Shown: positions 22,280-30,250 of the stretch, in pieces | Layout of the letters: the number at the start of each line of letters is the position of its first letter | Position numbering within the stretch: position 1 is the first letter of the stretch | DNA from: Dechloromonas denitrificans | GTDB taxonomy: Bacteria; Pseudomonadota; Gammaproteobacteria; Burkholderiales; Rhodocyclaceae | Length of the DNA stretch: 64,000 bases | Reading direction: 5' to 3' | Assembly (NCBI RefSeq): GCF_020510685.1 | Contig: NZ_CP075185.1 | Span: 1,178,001-1,242,000, forward strand | Notes under the pieces: model-generated | The model's database searches: none | Told to the model about the DNA's origin: nothing | Seen by the model: the letters and a program-made list of their open reading frames with translations, nothing else | Position numbers and translations under genes: made by a program

Positions 22280-22785
22280 ATGCCCGTCTTCTGACGAAGG
22301 CCGAAGTGACGGCAGCGCGCTTGCCAATGAGCCCGCCGGATATGAGAAACCCGCTCGAATCTTTACATTCGAACGGGTTTCCTGTCGCTTTAGCTGATTT
22401 TTCAAGGCGCTCAGCAATCTGAGAATCAAACCGCGCCACCGGTCTCGCCGGCTAGCCTATCCTACGGCGGTTGGAGACCAACGTCCCGCGCCAGATGGTG
22501 CCGACTGCAACCATCGCGGGCAGCAACCGTTATCAGGTAGGCACTTTCAGTATAGGTCGCATTCCTGGAGATACCAGGCGCAATTCGATCAGCAGAAGCC
22601 GATCGCCAGGATGGCCGGGTCGTCCAGCAGATTCAACAGGGCATGGCCAGCCAAGAGGTTTGCTCTGAGCCAGATGGCGCCGGCTATTTCAAGGAACAAT
22701 TCACGCAAGGGCTGGGTATTCCCGGATGCGCTTCATCTTGGTGTCAGGCCGGACCGGCTACCGAGAAAAAGCTGAAAACAAGAAA
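22280..22785. other. About 500-base stretch without a convincing gene
   Basis: It contains a 14-bp near-perfect hairpin (22346-22381). On the minus strand at about 22589-22715 there is a short open fragment, ending LLDDPAILAIGFC, that reads like the degraded end of a protein gene. It has no start codon or ribosome site and is broken by stops upstream. Nothing else in the stretch is supportable. Confidence 0.5.
22346..22381 (+). terminator. Hairpin downstream of the FadL-family gene
   Basis: Left arm AAACCCGCTCGAAT (22347-22360) pairs with ATTCGAACGGGTTT (22367-22380) with a single C-A mismatch and a 6-base loop. It is followed by TTTCC rather than a long T run, so termination may be partial. 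Confidence 0.55.
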
Positions 22786-22814
22786 GCAAAAAGCCCAGTC
22801 TTGTGAACTGGGCT
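22784..22814 (-). terminator. Terminator of tRNA-Leu(CAA)
   Basis: Read on the minus strand, the stem AGCCCAGT (22814-22807) pairs with ACTGGGCT (22799-22792) over a 7-base loop and is followed by a T-rich tract. It lies 14 bases beyond the tRNA 3' end. Confidence 0.8.
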
Positions 22815-22828
22815 AAGCACTTTATTAC

Positions 22829-22913
22829 TGGTGCCCCGAGCCAGACTCGAACTGGCACACCTTTCGGCGGCGGATTTTGAATCCGCTGCGTCTACCGATT
22901 CCGCCATCGGGGC
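22829..22913 (-). tRNA. tRNA-Leu, anticodon CAA
   Basis: An 85-base class II tRNA with CCA encoded. The acceptor stem GCCCCGA pairs with TCGGGGC, the D region has GGTAGACGC, the anticodon stem-loop is GCGGA-TTCAAAA-TCCGC (anticodon CAA, reads UUG), there is a long variable arm, and the T loop is GTTCGAGTC. The long variable arm and the A-rich position after CAA fit leucine. Confidence 0.95.
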
Positions 22914-22938
22914 GAATGGAGGCCGAATTATCCATGAA

Positions 22939-23337
22939 TCACTTCTTTGGTTCAAGCGAATCCGCACAGGGGAAGGATTTGGCCAGCGCGTTGGCGACCA
23001 GCATCGCCGTGCTGGTTGTCGAATTGGGCGGCTGGCGGTCGAGGTGGGCGAGGACGGCGCGGACCAGACGGAAGGACAGATCGCTATCGTTCGGCAGGCA
23101 GAAGGCGTTGAGTTTGACGCCAACCTTGTCGGCCAGGTAGTCGCTAACCGCATAGCCATCGGCGAATCCGGCGACGTAGGCGATGCAGCGGGCGCTACGG
23201 ATCGACTGGAAGGGGTCGCTGTTTTTTTTCTGTTGGTAGAACTCTTCGGCTGCCTGGCAGTCGCCGCGCATCTCGTCGCTGCTGTAGGCATGTGCCTGGG
23301 TGGCAAAGAGGGCGGCGATCAGCCAGAGGATTTTCAT
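22939..23337 (-). CDS. Rap1a/Tai-like small exported protein
   Basis: A 132-aa protein with a signal peptide (MKILWLIAALFATQAHA) and the Rap1a/Tai pattern: a central C-x-AYVAGFADGY motif, a FCLPND element, and a C-terminal ALAKSFPC, giving cysteines that probably pair in the periplasm. Named family members protect Serratia against type VI effectors, but many relatives occur without any T6SS. None is visible here, so immunity is not claimed. It overlaps the nirE end by 4 bases. Confidence 0.75.
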   Translation of the reverse strand: MKILWLIAALFATQAHAYSSDEMRGDCQAAEEFYQQKKNSDPFQSIRSARCIAYVAGFADGYAVSDYLADKVGVKLNAFCLPNDSDLSFRLVRAVLAHLDRQPPNSTTSTAMLVANALAKSFPCADSLEPKK

Positions 23338-24098
23338 GTTTTTTCAAACCAGTTGAGTTGTTTGTGCAGGCCGACCACGCTGCCGACGATGATCAGCGCG
23401 GGCGGCTTGATGCCGGATTCGACGACGCGATGCGGCAGTGTACCCAGTGTGGCGAGCAATGTCTGCTGACTGGCCAGCGTGCCGTTGCGCACCACGGCGG
23501 CCGGGGTCATCGACGGCAGGCCGTGCTTGATCATCTGGCGGCAGATTTCTTCGGCGGCGCCGATGCCCATGTAGAACACCACGGTTTGATTGGGGCGGGC
23601 CAGCGACGGCCAGTCGAGGTTGACCGTGCCGTCCTTCAGGTGACCGGTGACGAAGGTCAGGGCCTGGGCATGGTCGCGATGGGTCAGCGGAAAGCCCGAA
23701 TAGGCGGCGCAACCGGCCGCCGCCGTGACGCCGGGGACGACTTCGAAGGGAATGCCGGAGGCGGCAAGGGTTTCCAGTTCTTCGCCGCCGCGGCCGAAAA
23801 TGAACGGGTCGCCGCCTTTCAGACGAACGACCGACAGCCCTTCGCGGGCGAGGTCGACCAGCAACTGGTTGATCGAATCCTGGGGCAGCGTGTGTTTCGA
23901 GGCTTCCTTGCCGGCGTAGATTTGCCGGGCGTCGGGGCGGGCGAGCTGGATGATGCCTTCGCCGACCAGATGATCGTATACCAGCGCATCGGCCTGGGCG
24001 ATCAGGCGGGCGGCCTTGACGGTGAGCAGGTCCGGGTCGCCCGGTCCGGCACCGACCAGCCAGACCTTGCCACCTTCCAGTTTGTTCGCTTTGTTCAT
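23334..24098 (-). CDS. nirE: Uroporphyrinogen-III C-methyltransferase (NirE/CobA)
   Basis: A 254-aa SAM-dependent enzyme making precorrin-2, the first committed precursor of heme d1, siroheme and B12. Signatures include VWLVGAGPGDPDLLTVKAARLI (SAM site), VVRLKGGDPFIFGRGGEE and the late VVFYMG element. It has no CysG dehydrogenase domain. ATG 24098 is chosen since it gives the usual N terminus. Its position divergent from nirS argues for a NirE role; it could also serve siroheme synthesis. Confidence 0.93.
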   Translation of the reverse strand: MNKANKLEGGKVWLVGAGPGDPDLLTVKAARLIAQADALVYDHLVGEGIIQLARPDARQIYAGKEASKHTLPQDSINQLLVDLAREGLSVVRLKGGDPFIFGRGGEELETLAASGIPFEVVPGVTAAAGCAAYSGFPLTHRDHAQALTFVTGHLKDGTVNLDWPSLARPNQTVVFYMGIGAAEEICRQMIKHGLPSMTPAAVVRNGTLASQQTLLATLGTLPHRVVESGIKPPALIIVGSVVGLHKQLNWFEKT

Positions 24099-24194
24099 GG
24101 TTTCTCCCTGCCTTTGGGCGGCCATGCTAATGCTGGATCAGGCGTGTGCCAATAGCTTTGGTAAGGGAATCGTGCGATCTACAACCAAAGAACT

Positions 24195-24216
24195 AATCAC
24201 ATAGTTATTTGTGATT
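24195..24216. promoter_or_regulatory. Palindrome in the nirE-nirS intergenic region
   Basis: AATCACA (24195-24201) and TGTGATT (24210-24216) form a perfect 7-bp inverted repeat with an 8-base spacer. It resembles a CRP/FNR-superfamily half-site pair with altered spacing. It lies 97 bases upstream of the nirE start and could act on either divergent promoter. The regulator is unknown. Confidence 0.4.
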
Positions 24217-24256
24217 ACAAGCTCCTGAATTCAAATAATAAAGCATCAAAAAAAGA

Positions 24257-24270
24257 TTGATGGGCATCAA
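24257..24270 (+). promoter_or_regulatory. FNR/DNR-type box upstream of nirS
   Basis: A perfect TTGAT-N4-ATCAA palindrome, centred 90 bases before the nirS ATG. This is the consensus bound by FNR, ANR and DNR/NNR-type regulators that turn on denitrification under low oxygen or NO. Which of these acts here cannot be told from the site. Confidence 0.85.
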
Positions 24271-24353
24271 GGATGCGAGTCGGGCGGAGGTTCAACCTAG
24301 CGCCCATCCCGTTGAGGGTTAAAGGTGTTTTGTTTCTATCCAGGAGAGGGAAG

Positions 24354-26036
24354 ATGAATAAAACCGTAGTGGGGATGCTGATGATGACCGCCATGGCTGC
24401 AGCCATGGGTTCTGCGTTTGCTCAGGAGGCCGCCAAGGGTCCGGAGATGACGGCTGCTGAAAAGGAGCAGGCCAAGAAGATTTATTTCGAGCGTTGTGCC
24501 GGCTGCCATGGCGTGCTGCGCAAGGGCGCCACCGGCAAGAATCTCGAGCCGCACTGGTCGAAGAAGGACAAGGACGGCAACGTCACCGAGGGCGGTACGC
24601 TGAAGCTCGGTCAGCAACGTCTGGAAAAGATCATCGGTTACGGCACCGATGGCGGCATGGTGAACTTCGACGACATCCTGACCAAGGAAGAGTTGTCGCT
24701 GATGGCCAAGTACATCCAGAACACGCCGGATGTGCCGCCGGAATACAGCTTCAAGGAAACGCTGGATTCCTGGAAAGTCATCGTGCCGGTCAAGGATCGT
24801 CCGACCAAGCAGATGAACAACTACAACCTGAAGAACATGTTCTCGGTCACCCTGCGCGACACCGGCGAAGTGGCGCTGATCGACGGCGACACCAAGGAAA
24901 TCCGCAGCATCGTCAAGACCGGTTACGCGGTGCACATCTCCCGTCTTTCCGCTTCCGGCCGTTATGTCTATGTGATCGGTCGCGACGGCCGTCTGAGCCT
25001 GATCGACCTGTGGATGGAAAAGCCGGCGGTCGTGGCTGAAGTGAAGATCGGTTTCGATGCCCGCTCGGTCGATACCTCCAAGTTCAAGGGCTTCGAAGAC
25101 AAGTACGCCATCGCCGGTTCCTACTGGCCGCCCCAGTACGTGATCATGGACGGCGACACACTGAAGCCGCGCAAGGTGGTGTCTACCCGTGGCATGACGG
25201 TCGATGGCGAATACCATCCGGAACCGCGCGTCGCCTCGATCGTCGCTTCCTTCATCAAGCCGGAATGGGTGGTGAACATCAAGGAAACCGGGCAGATCCT
25301 GCTGGTCGATTACTCCGACATCGAAAACCTGAAGACCACGACCATCGCTTCCGCCAAGTTCCTGCATGACGGCGGCTGGGATGCTTCCAAGCGCTACTTC
25401 CTGGTGGCGGCCAATGCCTCCAACAAGATTGCCGCAGTCGATACCAAGACCGGCAAGCTGGCCGCGCTGGTCGATGTCGCCAAGATCCCGCACCCGGGTC
25501 GCGGCGCCAACTTCACGCATCCCAAGTTCGGTCCGGTCTGGGCGACGGGTCACCTCGGCGCCGATGTCCTGACGCTGATCTCGACGCCGTCGGACGACAA
25601 GAAGAACGCCAAGTTCAAGGAGTACAACTGGAAGGTCGTCCAGGAAATCAAGCACGTGCCGGGCAATCTGTTCGTCAAGACGCATCCGAAGTCCAAGCAC
25701 CTGTGGGCCGACTCGGCACAGAATTCCGACAAGGATCTGGCTGAATCCGTCTCGGTCTGGGACATGGCCGATCTTTCCAAGCCGACCAGGGTCATCAACG
25801 TGGCCAAGGACTCCGGGCTGCCGCCGACCAAGGCTGTGAAACGCGCCGTGCATCCGGAATACAGCGCCGACGGCAAGGAAGTCTGGATCTCCCTGTGGGG
25901 CGGCAAGACCGACCAGTCGGCCATCGTCGTCTATGATGATGCGACGCTGACGGTGAAGAAGGTGATTACCGATCCGAAGATGATCACCCCGACCGGCAAG
26001 TTCAACGTCTATAACACGCAGCACGACATCTATTAA
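24354..26036 (+). CDS. nirS: Cytochrome cd1 nitrite reductase NirS
   Basis: A 560-aa periplasmic enzyme reducing nitrite to NO. Signal peptide (about 1-24, ending SAFAQ), an N-terminal cytochrome c domain with CAGCH (48-52), then an eight-bladed propeller that holds heme d1. The propeller contains LRDTGEVALIDGDTKEI, HISRLSASGRYVYVIGRDGR, HDGGWDASKRYF and HPEYSADGKEVWISLW, with histidines in family positions. GAGAGG lies ahead of ATG 24354. It heads the nir operon, after an FNR-type box. Confidence 0.97.
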   Translation: MNKTVVGMLMMTAMAAAMGSAFAQEAAKGPEMTAAEKEQAKKIYFERCAGCHGVLRKGATGKNLEPHWSKKDKDGNVTEGGTLKLGQQRLEKIIGYGTDGGMVNFDDILTKEELSLMAKYIQNTPDVPPEYSFKETLDSWKVIVPVKDRPTKQMNNYNLKNMFSVTLRDTGEVALIDGDTKEIRSIVKTGYAVHISRLSASGRYVYVIGRDGRLSLIDLWMEKPAVVAEVKIGFDARSVDTSKFKGFEDKYAIAGSYWPPQYVIMDGDTLKPRKVVSTRGMTVDGEYHPEPRVASIVASFIKPEWVVNIKETGQILLVDYSDIENLKTTTIASAKFLHDGGWDASKRYFLVAANASNKIAAVDTKTGKLAALVDVAKIPHPGRGANFTHPKFGPVWATGHLGADVLTLISTPSDDKKNAKFKEYNWKVVQEIKHVPGNLFVKTHPKSKHLWADSAQNSDKDLAESVSVWDMADLSKPTRVINVAKDSGLPPTKAVKRAVHPEYSADGKEVWISLWGGKTDQSAIVVYDDATLTVKKVITDPKMITPTGKFNVYNTQHDIY

Positions 26037-26066
26037 TCGCCTGCCGATTATTTGACTTGTCACAAA

Positions 26067-26092
26067 GCTACGGGGGCGAAAGCCCCCGTAGC
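26067..26092 (+). terminator. Strong GNRA-capped hairpin after nirS
   Basis: An 11-bp perfect stem, GCTACGGGGGC (26067-26077) with GCCCCCGTAGC (26082-26092), closed by a GAAA tetraloop. No T run follows, so it is more likely a 3' stabiliser, processing site or partial terminator that lets nirS be expressed above the downstream genes. Confidence 0.65.
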
Positions 26093-26162
26093 ATATGGAA
26101 CGCAGACAACAGGATGACGACTGGTTTCGTCGCCGCCGATCGTTTTAAGTGGAGATACCACG

Positions 26163-26999
26163 ATGAAAAAGAATTTCGTTTCGCTGGCTGTCATGGGCGC
26201 TTTCCTGGCTCTCGGCTCACAGGCTGCCTTGGCCACCCCCGACTGGAGCAAGGTACCGAAGAAAGAGCTGCACGTCTTCCATCCGGGCGCCGCCCCGATC
26301 GAGTGGGTGACCGGCAAGGGCGACCACAGCGGCGCCAGCGGCCTGAAAAAAGGCGAGAGCTGTGCCGGCTGTCACGTTGAAGACGGCAAGTTGAGCCTCG
26401 ATCTGAAGCGTCTGGCCAGTAAGGAAATGGAACCGAAAGGCGCGCCGAAGACGATGACCTACCCGGTCGGCGTGCAGGCCGCCTACGATGCGACCAACCT
26501 TTATGTGCGTCTGACGTTCAAGGCACCAGGCGGTGGTTTCGACCATTCCGACAAGGACAACGAGGTCAAGGCCAGCGTCATGTTCCCCAACGACAAGGTG
26601 GCGATGGGCGATCAGGTCGGCTGCTGGGCGGCCTGTCACAAGGACGCCCGGACCATGCCGGGGGCGGCCGATACCAAGACCAAGTACGCGACGCCGGGGG
26701 CGATGGACCTGATGCAGTGGCGGAGCAGTGGCAAGGCGTTCGACGGTACGGTTACCGACAAGCGCAACATGGAAGGTGGCAAGGCTGGCGTGACGGCCGA
26801 AGGCGGCAAGGCCGGCGATACCTACACGGTGACCTTTACCCGCAAGCTGGCTGGTGGCGTCCATCTGGCAGCCGGCAAGGCCGTGCCGTTTGGCGTAGCG
26901 ATTCACGCCGACAATGCCGGCGGCCGTTTCCATCACGTTTCCTTTGGCCACACGCTGGGTCTCGGTGTTGATGGCGACGTCAAGGCGGTCAAGCAATAA
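26163..26999 (+). CDS. Periplasmic cytochrome of the EB_dh (ethylbenzene dehydrogenase gamma-like) heme-binding family
   Basis: A 278-aa exported protein (signal peptide about 1-25). A CAGCH site at 67-71 marks a c-type heme. The following region (about 95-275) resembles the heme-binding domain shared by ethylbenzene dehydrogenase gamma subunits and c-552-type cytochromes. A second site, CWAACH at 154-159, has three residues between the cysteines (CX3CH) instead of two. GGAG precedes the ATG. Its place right behind nirS suggests electron supply to NirS or heme d1 assembly, but neither is proven. Confidence 0.8.
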   Translation: MKKNFVSLAVMGAFLALGSQAALATPDWSKVPKKELHVFHPGAAPIEWVTGKGDHSGASGLKKGESCAGCHVEDGKLSLDLKRLASKEMEPKGAPKTMTYPVGVQAAYDATNLYVRLTFKAPGGGFDHSDKDNEVKASVMFPNDKVAMGDQVGCWAACHKDARTMPGAADTKTKYATPGAMDLMQWRSSGKAFDGTVTDKRNMEGGKAGVTAEGGKAGDTYTVTFTRKLAGGVHLAAGKAVPFGVAIHADNAGGRFHHVSFGHTLGLGVDGDVKAVKQ

Positions 27000-27020
27000 G
27001 GCGATGAGCGCAGCGGAACA

Positions 27021-27356
27021 ATGATGCGCGCCGGGTGGTCGAGGCAACAAGGAGTGCTGGCGCTGTCAGCGCTCCTTGCCGCTGGCGCGAATGCTCAGGA
27101 AGTGGTCGATGTGCGGATCGAAAATTACCGTTTCAACCCGCCGGAAGTCAGCATTCATGTCGGCGACACGGTGCGCTGGAGTAATCACGAAAAACGCACC
27201 AGTCATTCGGTGATTCTGCCGATTGGCGGCGTGCCGGAGTCGGAACGAATGTTTCCCGATGAAAGCTGGTCGTACCGCTTCGAGCGGGCCGGTCGCTACG
27301 AATACCACTGCGGCCCGCACCCGGAAATGACCGGGGTGATCCATGTCGGCGAGTAG
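27021..27356 (+). CDS. Cupredoxin (plastocyanin/azurin-like blue copper protein)
   Basis: A 111-aa protein with an N-terminal export signal (cleaved near ANAQ, about residue 26) and one cupredoxin domain. All type-1 copper ligands are visible: H62 in TSHSV, then C97, H100 and M103 in YHCGPHPEM. It lies between two cytochrome genes of the nir operon, so it is a candidate soluble electron carrier to NirS. Its end overlaps nirC by 14 bases. ATG 27024 is an equally possible start. Confidence 0.85.
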   Translation: MMRAGWSRQQGVLALSALLAAGANAQEVVDVRIENYRFNPPEVSIHVGDTVRWSNHEKRTSHSVILPIGGVPESERMFPDESWSYRFERAGRYEYHCGPHPEMTGVIHVGE

Positions 27357-27660
27357 GCTGGTTATTGCCCTGTGGCTGGCATCCGCCGCGGCCTGGGCGG
27401 GCGAGCCCGATGCAACACGGCAAAAGGAGCTGATCCATCTGGTCCGCCAGGATTGCGGGTCATGTCATGGCATGACGCTGAAAGGCGGGCTCGGCCCGCC
27501 CTTGCTGCCGGAAAACCTGGCCGAAAAGCCGGCCGAGGGGCTGGCCGCAACGATTTATTACGGACGCCCCGGAACGCCGATGCCGCCATGGAAGCAGTTC
27601 ATGTCGGAAAACGAGGCGGACTGGATAGTGCAAAAATTGATGACGGCTTTTCCCGAGTGA
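27343..27660 (+). CDS. nirC: Monoheme cytochrome c55X, NirC type
   Basis: A 105-aa periplasmic cytochrome with signal peptide (about 1-19, ending AAAWA), one heme site CGSCH (38-42) and a likely axial methionine in GTPMPPW. Size and position, between nirS and nirF, match NirC, which can donate electrons to NirS. The ATG lies inside the cupredoxin gene, so translation is probably coupled. Confidence 0.87.
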   Translation: MSASRLVIALWLASAAAWAGEPDATRQKELIHLVRQDCGSCHGMTLKGGLGPPLLPENLAEKPAEGLAATIYYGRPGTPMPPWKQFMSENEADWIVQKLMTAFPE

Positions 27661-27667
27661 GGGTGTG

Positions 27668-28831
27668 ATGCGTCTGTTCCTGTGTTTTCTGCTGGCCTTG
27701 CTGGTAAATGCCTGCGCGGCGCCCCAATTGCGCGGCACCGGCGATCTCGGCCTGATCATCGAACGGGCCGCCGGGCGCGTCACGCTGGTCAATACCACGT
27801 CTCGCCAGCCGTACGCCCGGATCGACGGCCTCGGCGATCTCTCGCACGCGTCCGCCGTCTATTCGCGCGATGGCCGCTACGCCTATGTCTTCGGCCGCGA
27901 TGGCGGGCTGAGCAAGATCGATTTGCTGGAAGCGAAGCTGGTCAAGCGCGTCATCCAGTCCGGCAATGCGATCGGCGGCTCGATTTCTCAGGATGGGCGC
28001 ATCGTCGTCGCCCAGAACTACACACCGGGCGGCATCAAGGCCTTCGATGCCGAGACGCTGGAACTGCTCTCCGAAGTGCCGGCCGAGTACGCGCCGGGCA
28101 AATTCTCCAAGGTGGTCGGCCTGGCCGATACGGCGGGCAACAAGTTTGCCTACGCCTTGTTCGAGGGCGGCGAAATCTGGGTCAGCGATTTTTCCAATCC
28201 GCGTCAGCCGACGACGCAGCGCTTCCCGGCCGGCAATCAGCCCTACGACGGCCTGGTGACGCCTGATGGCCGCTATTTCCTGACCGGCCTGTTCGGCGAG
28301 GATGGCGTCGCCATGCTCGACCTCTGGCAACCGGACAAGGGCGCCCGCAAGATCCTCGAAAAGTACGGTCGCGGCGAGGAAAAGCTGCCGGTCTTCAAGA
28401 TGCCGCACCTGCGCGGCTGGTCGGTGGCGCAGGGCAAGGCTTATCTGCCGGCGATCGGCCGCCATGAGGTGCTGATCGTCGATGTCGCGACCTGGAAGGA
28501 AGTCGGCCGCATTCCGGTGCGCGGTCAGCCGGTGTTTGTCATGGCACGCCCGGACGGCCGGCAGGTCTGGGTCAATTTCGCTTTCCCGGACAACGGCAAG
28601 ATCGATGTCATCGACACGCTGGCCGGCCAGGTCACGCATGCCTTCGAGCCGGGCAAGGGCATCCTGCACATGGAATTCGCGCCGCGTGGCGAAAACGTCT
28701 GGCTGTCGGCGCGCGATGACAACAAGGTACTGATCTACAACACCGAGAATTTCGCCAAACTGGGCGAGATCGCCGTGGACAACCCTTCCGGTATTTTTTT
28801 CACGACGCGCGCCGCGCGCATTGGCTTCTGA
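27668..28831 (+). CDS. nirF: Heme d1 biosynthesis protein NirF
   Basis: A 387-aa propeller protein related to the d1 domain of NirS, needed for a late step in making heme d1. A lipobox (LLVNAC) suggests lipid anchoring in the periplasm, as found for some NirF proteins. Shared propeller motifs include HASAVYSRDGRYAYVFGRDGG and VMARPDGRQVWVNF. ATG 27668 follows a GTG at 27665 that is in frame; either would work. Its stop overlaps the nirDL start (TGATG). Confidence 0.93.
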   Translation: MRLFLCFLLALLVNACAAPQLRGTGDLGLIIERAAGRVTLVNTTSRQPYARIDGLGDLSHASAVYSRDGRYAYVFGRDGGLSKIDLLEAKLVKRVIQSGNAIGGSISQDGRIVVAQNYTPGGIKAFDAETLELLSEVPAEYAPGKFSKVVGLADTAGNKFAYALFEGGEIWVSDFSNPRQPTTQRFPAGNQPYDGLVTPDGRYFLTGLFGEDGVAMLDLWQPDKGARKILEKYGRGEEKLPVFKMPHLRGWSVAQGKAYLPAIGRHEVLIVDVATWKEVGRIPVRGQPVFVMARPDGRQVWVNFAFPDNGKIDVIDTLAGQVTHAFEPGKGILHMEFAPRGENVWLSARDDNKVLIYNTENFAKLGEIAVDNPSGIFFTTRAARIGF

Positions 28832-29799
28832 TGGAAGACTCCTTCGACTTTCGCCTGCTCAACGACTTCCAGCGCGACTTCCCGCTCTGTCCGGCGCCTT
28901 TTGCCGAGCTCGCCGAGCGCCTGGGGATTGCCGAACGGCAGATATTGAGCCGCCTCGAAGCGTTGCGCCGGGCGGGCAAGATTTCCCGCGTCGGTGCCGT
29001 TTTCGCGCCGAAGCGGATCGGCGCTTCGACGCTGGCCGCGATGGCTGTGCCGCCGGCGCGCCTCGCCGCCGTGGCCGCCGCGGTCAACCGCTTTCCGGAG
29101 GTCAATCACAACTACGAGCGCGAACATCGCTACAACCTGTGGTTCGTCGTCACGGCCGCCAGCGAAGGGCGGTTGCAGGCGGCGCTGGGGGCGATTGAAC
29201 AGGCCAGCGGTTATCCCTTGCTGGCCTTGCCGCTGCTTGAGGAATTCCACATCGATCTCGGCTTTTCGCTGTCCGGCAATGCCGAGAAACGCCCGGCCGC
29301 CGTCCAGGCCGTGCCGCCGGCCGCGCCGCTCGGCGAAGCAGAACGCCGCCTGGTTTCGGTGCTGCAGGAAGGCTTGCCGCTGTTTAGCCGGCCCTTTGCG
29401 CTGATCGCCGAGCGCGTTGGCAGTTCTGAGGAAGATGTTCTCGGCCACATCCGGCGCTGGCAGGAGGAGGGCGCGATCAAGCGTTTCGGCGTGGTCGTCC
29501 GCCATCACGAGCTGGGCTACACGGCCAACGCCATGCTGGTGCACGCCATCGCCGATGACCGGGTCAGCGAAATCGGCCGGGCGCTCGCCGAGGAACCGGC
29601 GGTGACGCTGTGTTATCGCCGGCCGAACCACCTGCCGGAATGGCCGTACAACCTGTTCTGCATGATCCACGGCCGCGAACGCAGCGAGGTCGAAGGCACC
29701 ATAGCCGAACTGCGCCAGCGCCATGGCCTCGCCGATTGCGCGCACGACGTGCTGTTCTCGCTGACCCGCTTCAAGCAGAACGGGGCGCGCTATGCGTGA
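28831..29799 (+). CDS. Fused siroheme decarboxylase NirDL
   Basis: A 322-aa cytosolic protein made of two AsnC/Lrp-like halves: NirD-like (about 1-150) and NirL-like (about 165-320, with CYRRPNHLPEWPYNLFCMIHG). With NirG and NirH it decarboxylates siroheme to 12,18-didecarboxysiroheme, the second stage of heme d1 synthesis. In Pseudomonas nirD and nirL are separate genes; here they are one frame with no internal stop. Coupled to nirF by TGATG and overlapping nirG by 8 bases. Confidence 0.92.
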   Translation: MEDSFDFRLLNDFQRDFPLCPAPFAELAERLGIAERQILSRLEALRRAGKISRVGAVFAPKRIGASTLAAMAVPPARLAAVAAAVNRFPEVNHNYEREHRYNLWFVVTAASEGRLQAALGAIEQASGYPLLALPLLEEFHIDLGFSLSGNAEKRPAAVQAVPPAAPLGEAERRLVSVLQEGLPLFSRPFALIAERVGSSEEDVLGHIRRWQEEGAIKRFGVVVRHHELGYTANAMLVHAIADDRVSEIGRALAEEPAVTLCYRRPNHLPEWPYNLFCMIHGRERSEVEGTIAELRQRHGLADCAHDVLFSLTRFKQNGARYA

Positions 29800-30250
29800 G
29801 CTGGATGCGGTGGACCGCCAGATCATCGATAAATTACAGGGCGGGTTTCCGCTCTGCGACCGGCCCTATGCCGAAGTGGCCGGCCGGCTGGGGATAGGCG
29901 AAGAGGAATTGCTGCAACGCCTGGAACGCCTGCTGGCCGACAAGATACTGACCCGCTTCGGGCCGATGGTGCACATCGAGCGGATGGGCGGTGCTTTCGT
30001 GCTGGCCGCCCTGGCCGTGCCGGAAGCGCGCTACGACGAAGTGACGGCGCTGGTCAATGCGCTGCCGCAGGTTGCCCACAACTATCGCCGCGAGCACACC
30101 CTGAACATGTGGTTCGTCCTCGCCACCGAAACACCGGCCGGCATCGCCGACGCCGTGGCGCGCATCGAGCGCGATACCGGCCTGAGCGTGCATGCCTTTC
30201 CGAAAGAACGCGAATATTTTGTCGAAATGAAGCTGGCGGTGCGCGCATGA
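29792..30250 (+). CDS. nirG: Siroheme decarboxylase subunit NirG
   Basis: A 152-aa Lrp/AsnC-like subunit: a winged-helix N terminus (GFPLCDRPYAEVAGRLGI) and a RAM-like C-terminal domain containing HNYRREHTLNMWFVLATE. The helix-turn-helix ancestry is visible, but in this family the protein is an enzyme subunit rather than a regulator. Similar in size and sequence to the NirD half of the preceding fusion, so assignment as NirG rests partly on gene order. Confidence 0.88.
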   Translation: MRELDAVDRQIIDKLQGGFPLCDRPYAEVAGRLGIGEEELLQRLERLLADKILTRFGPMVHIERMGGAFVLAALAVPEARYDEVTALVNALPQVAHNYRREHTLNMWFVLATETPAGIADAVARIERDTGLSVHAFPKEREYFVEMKLAVRA

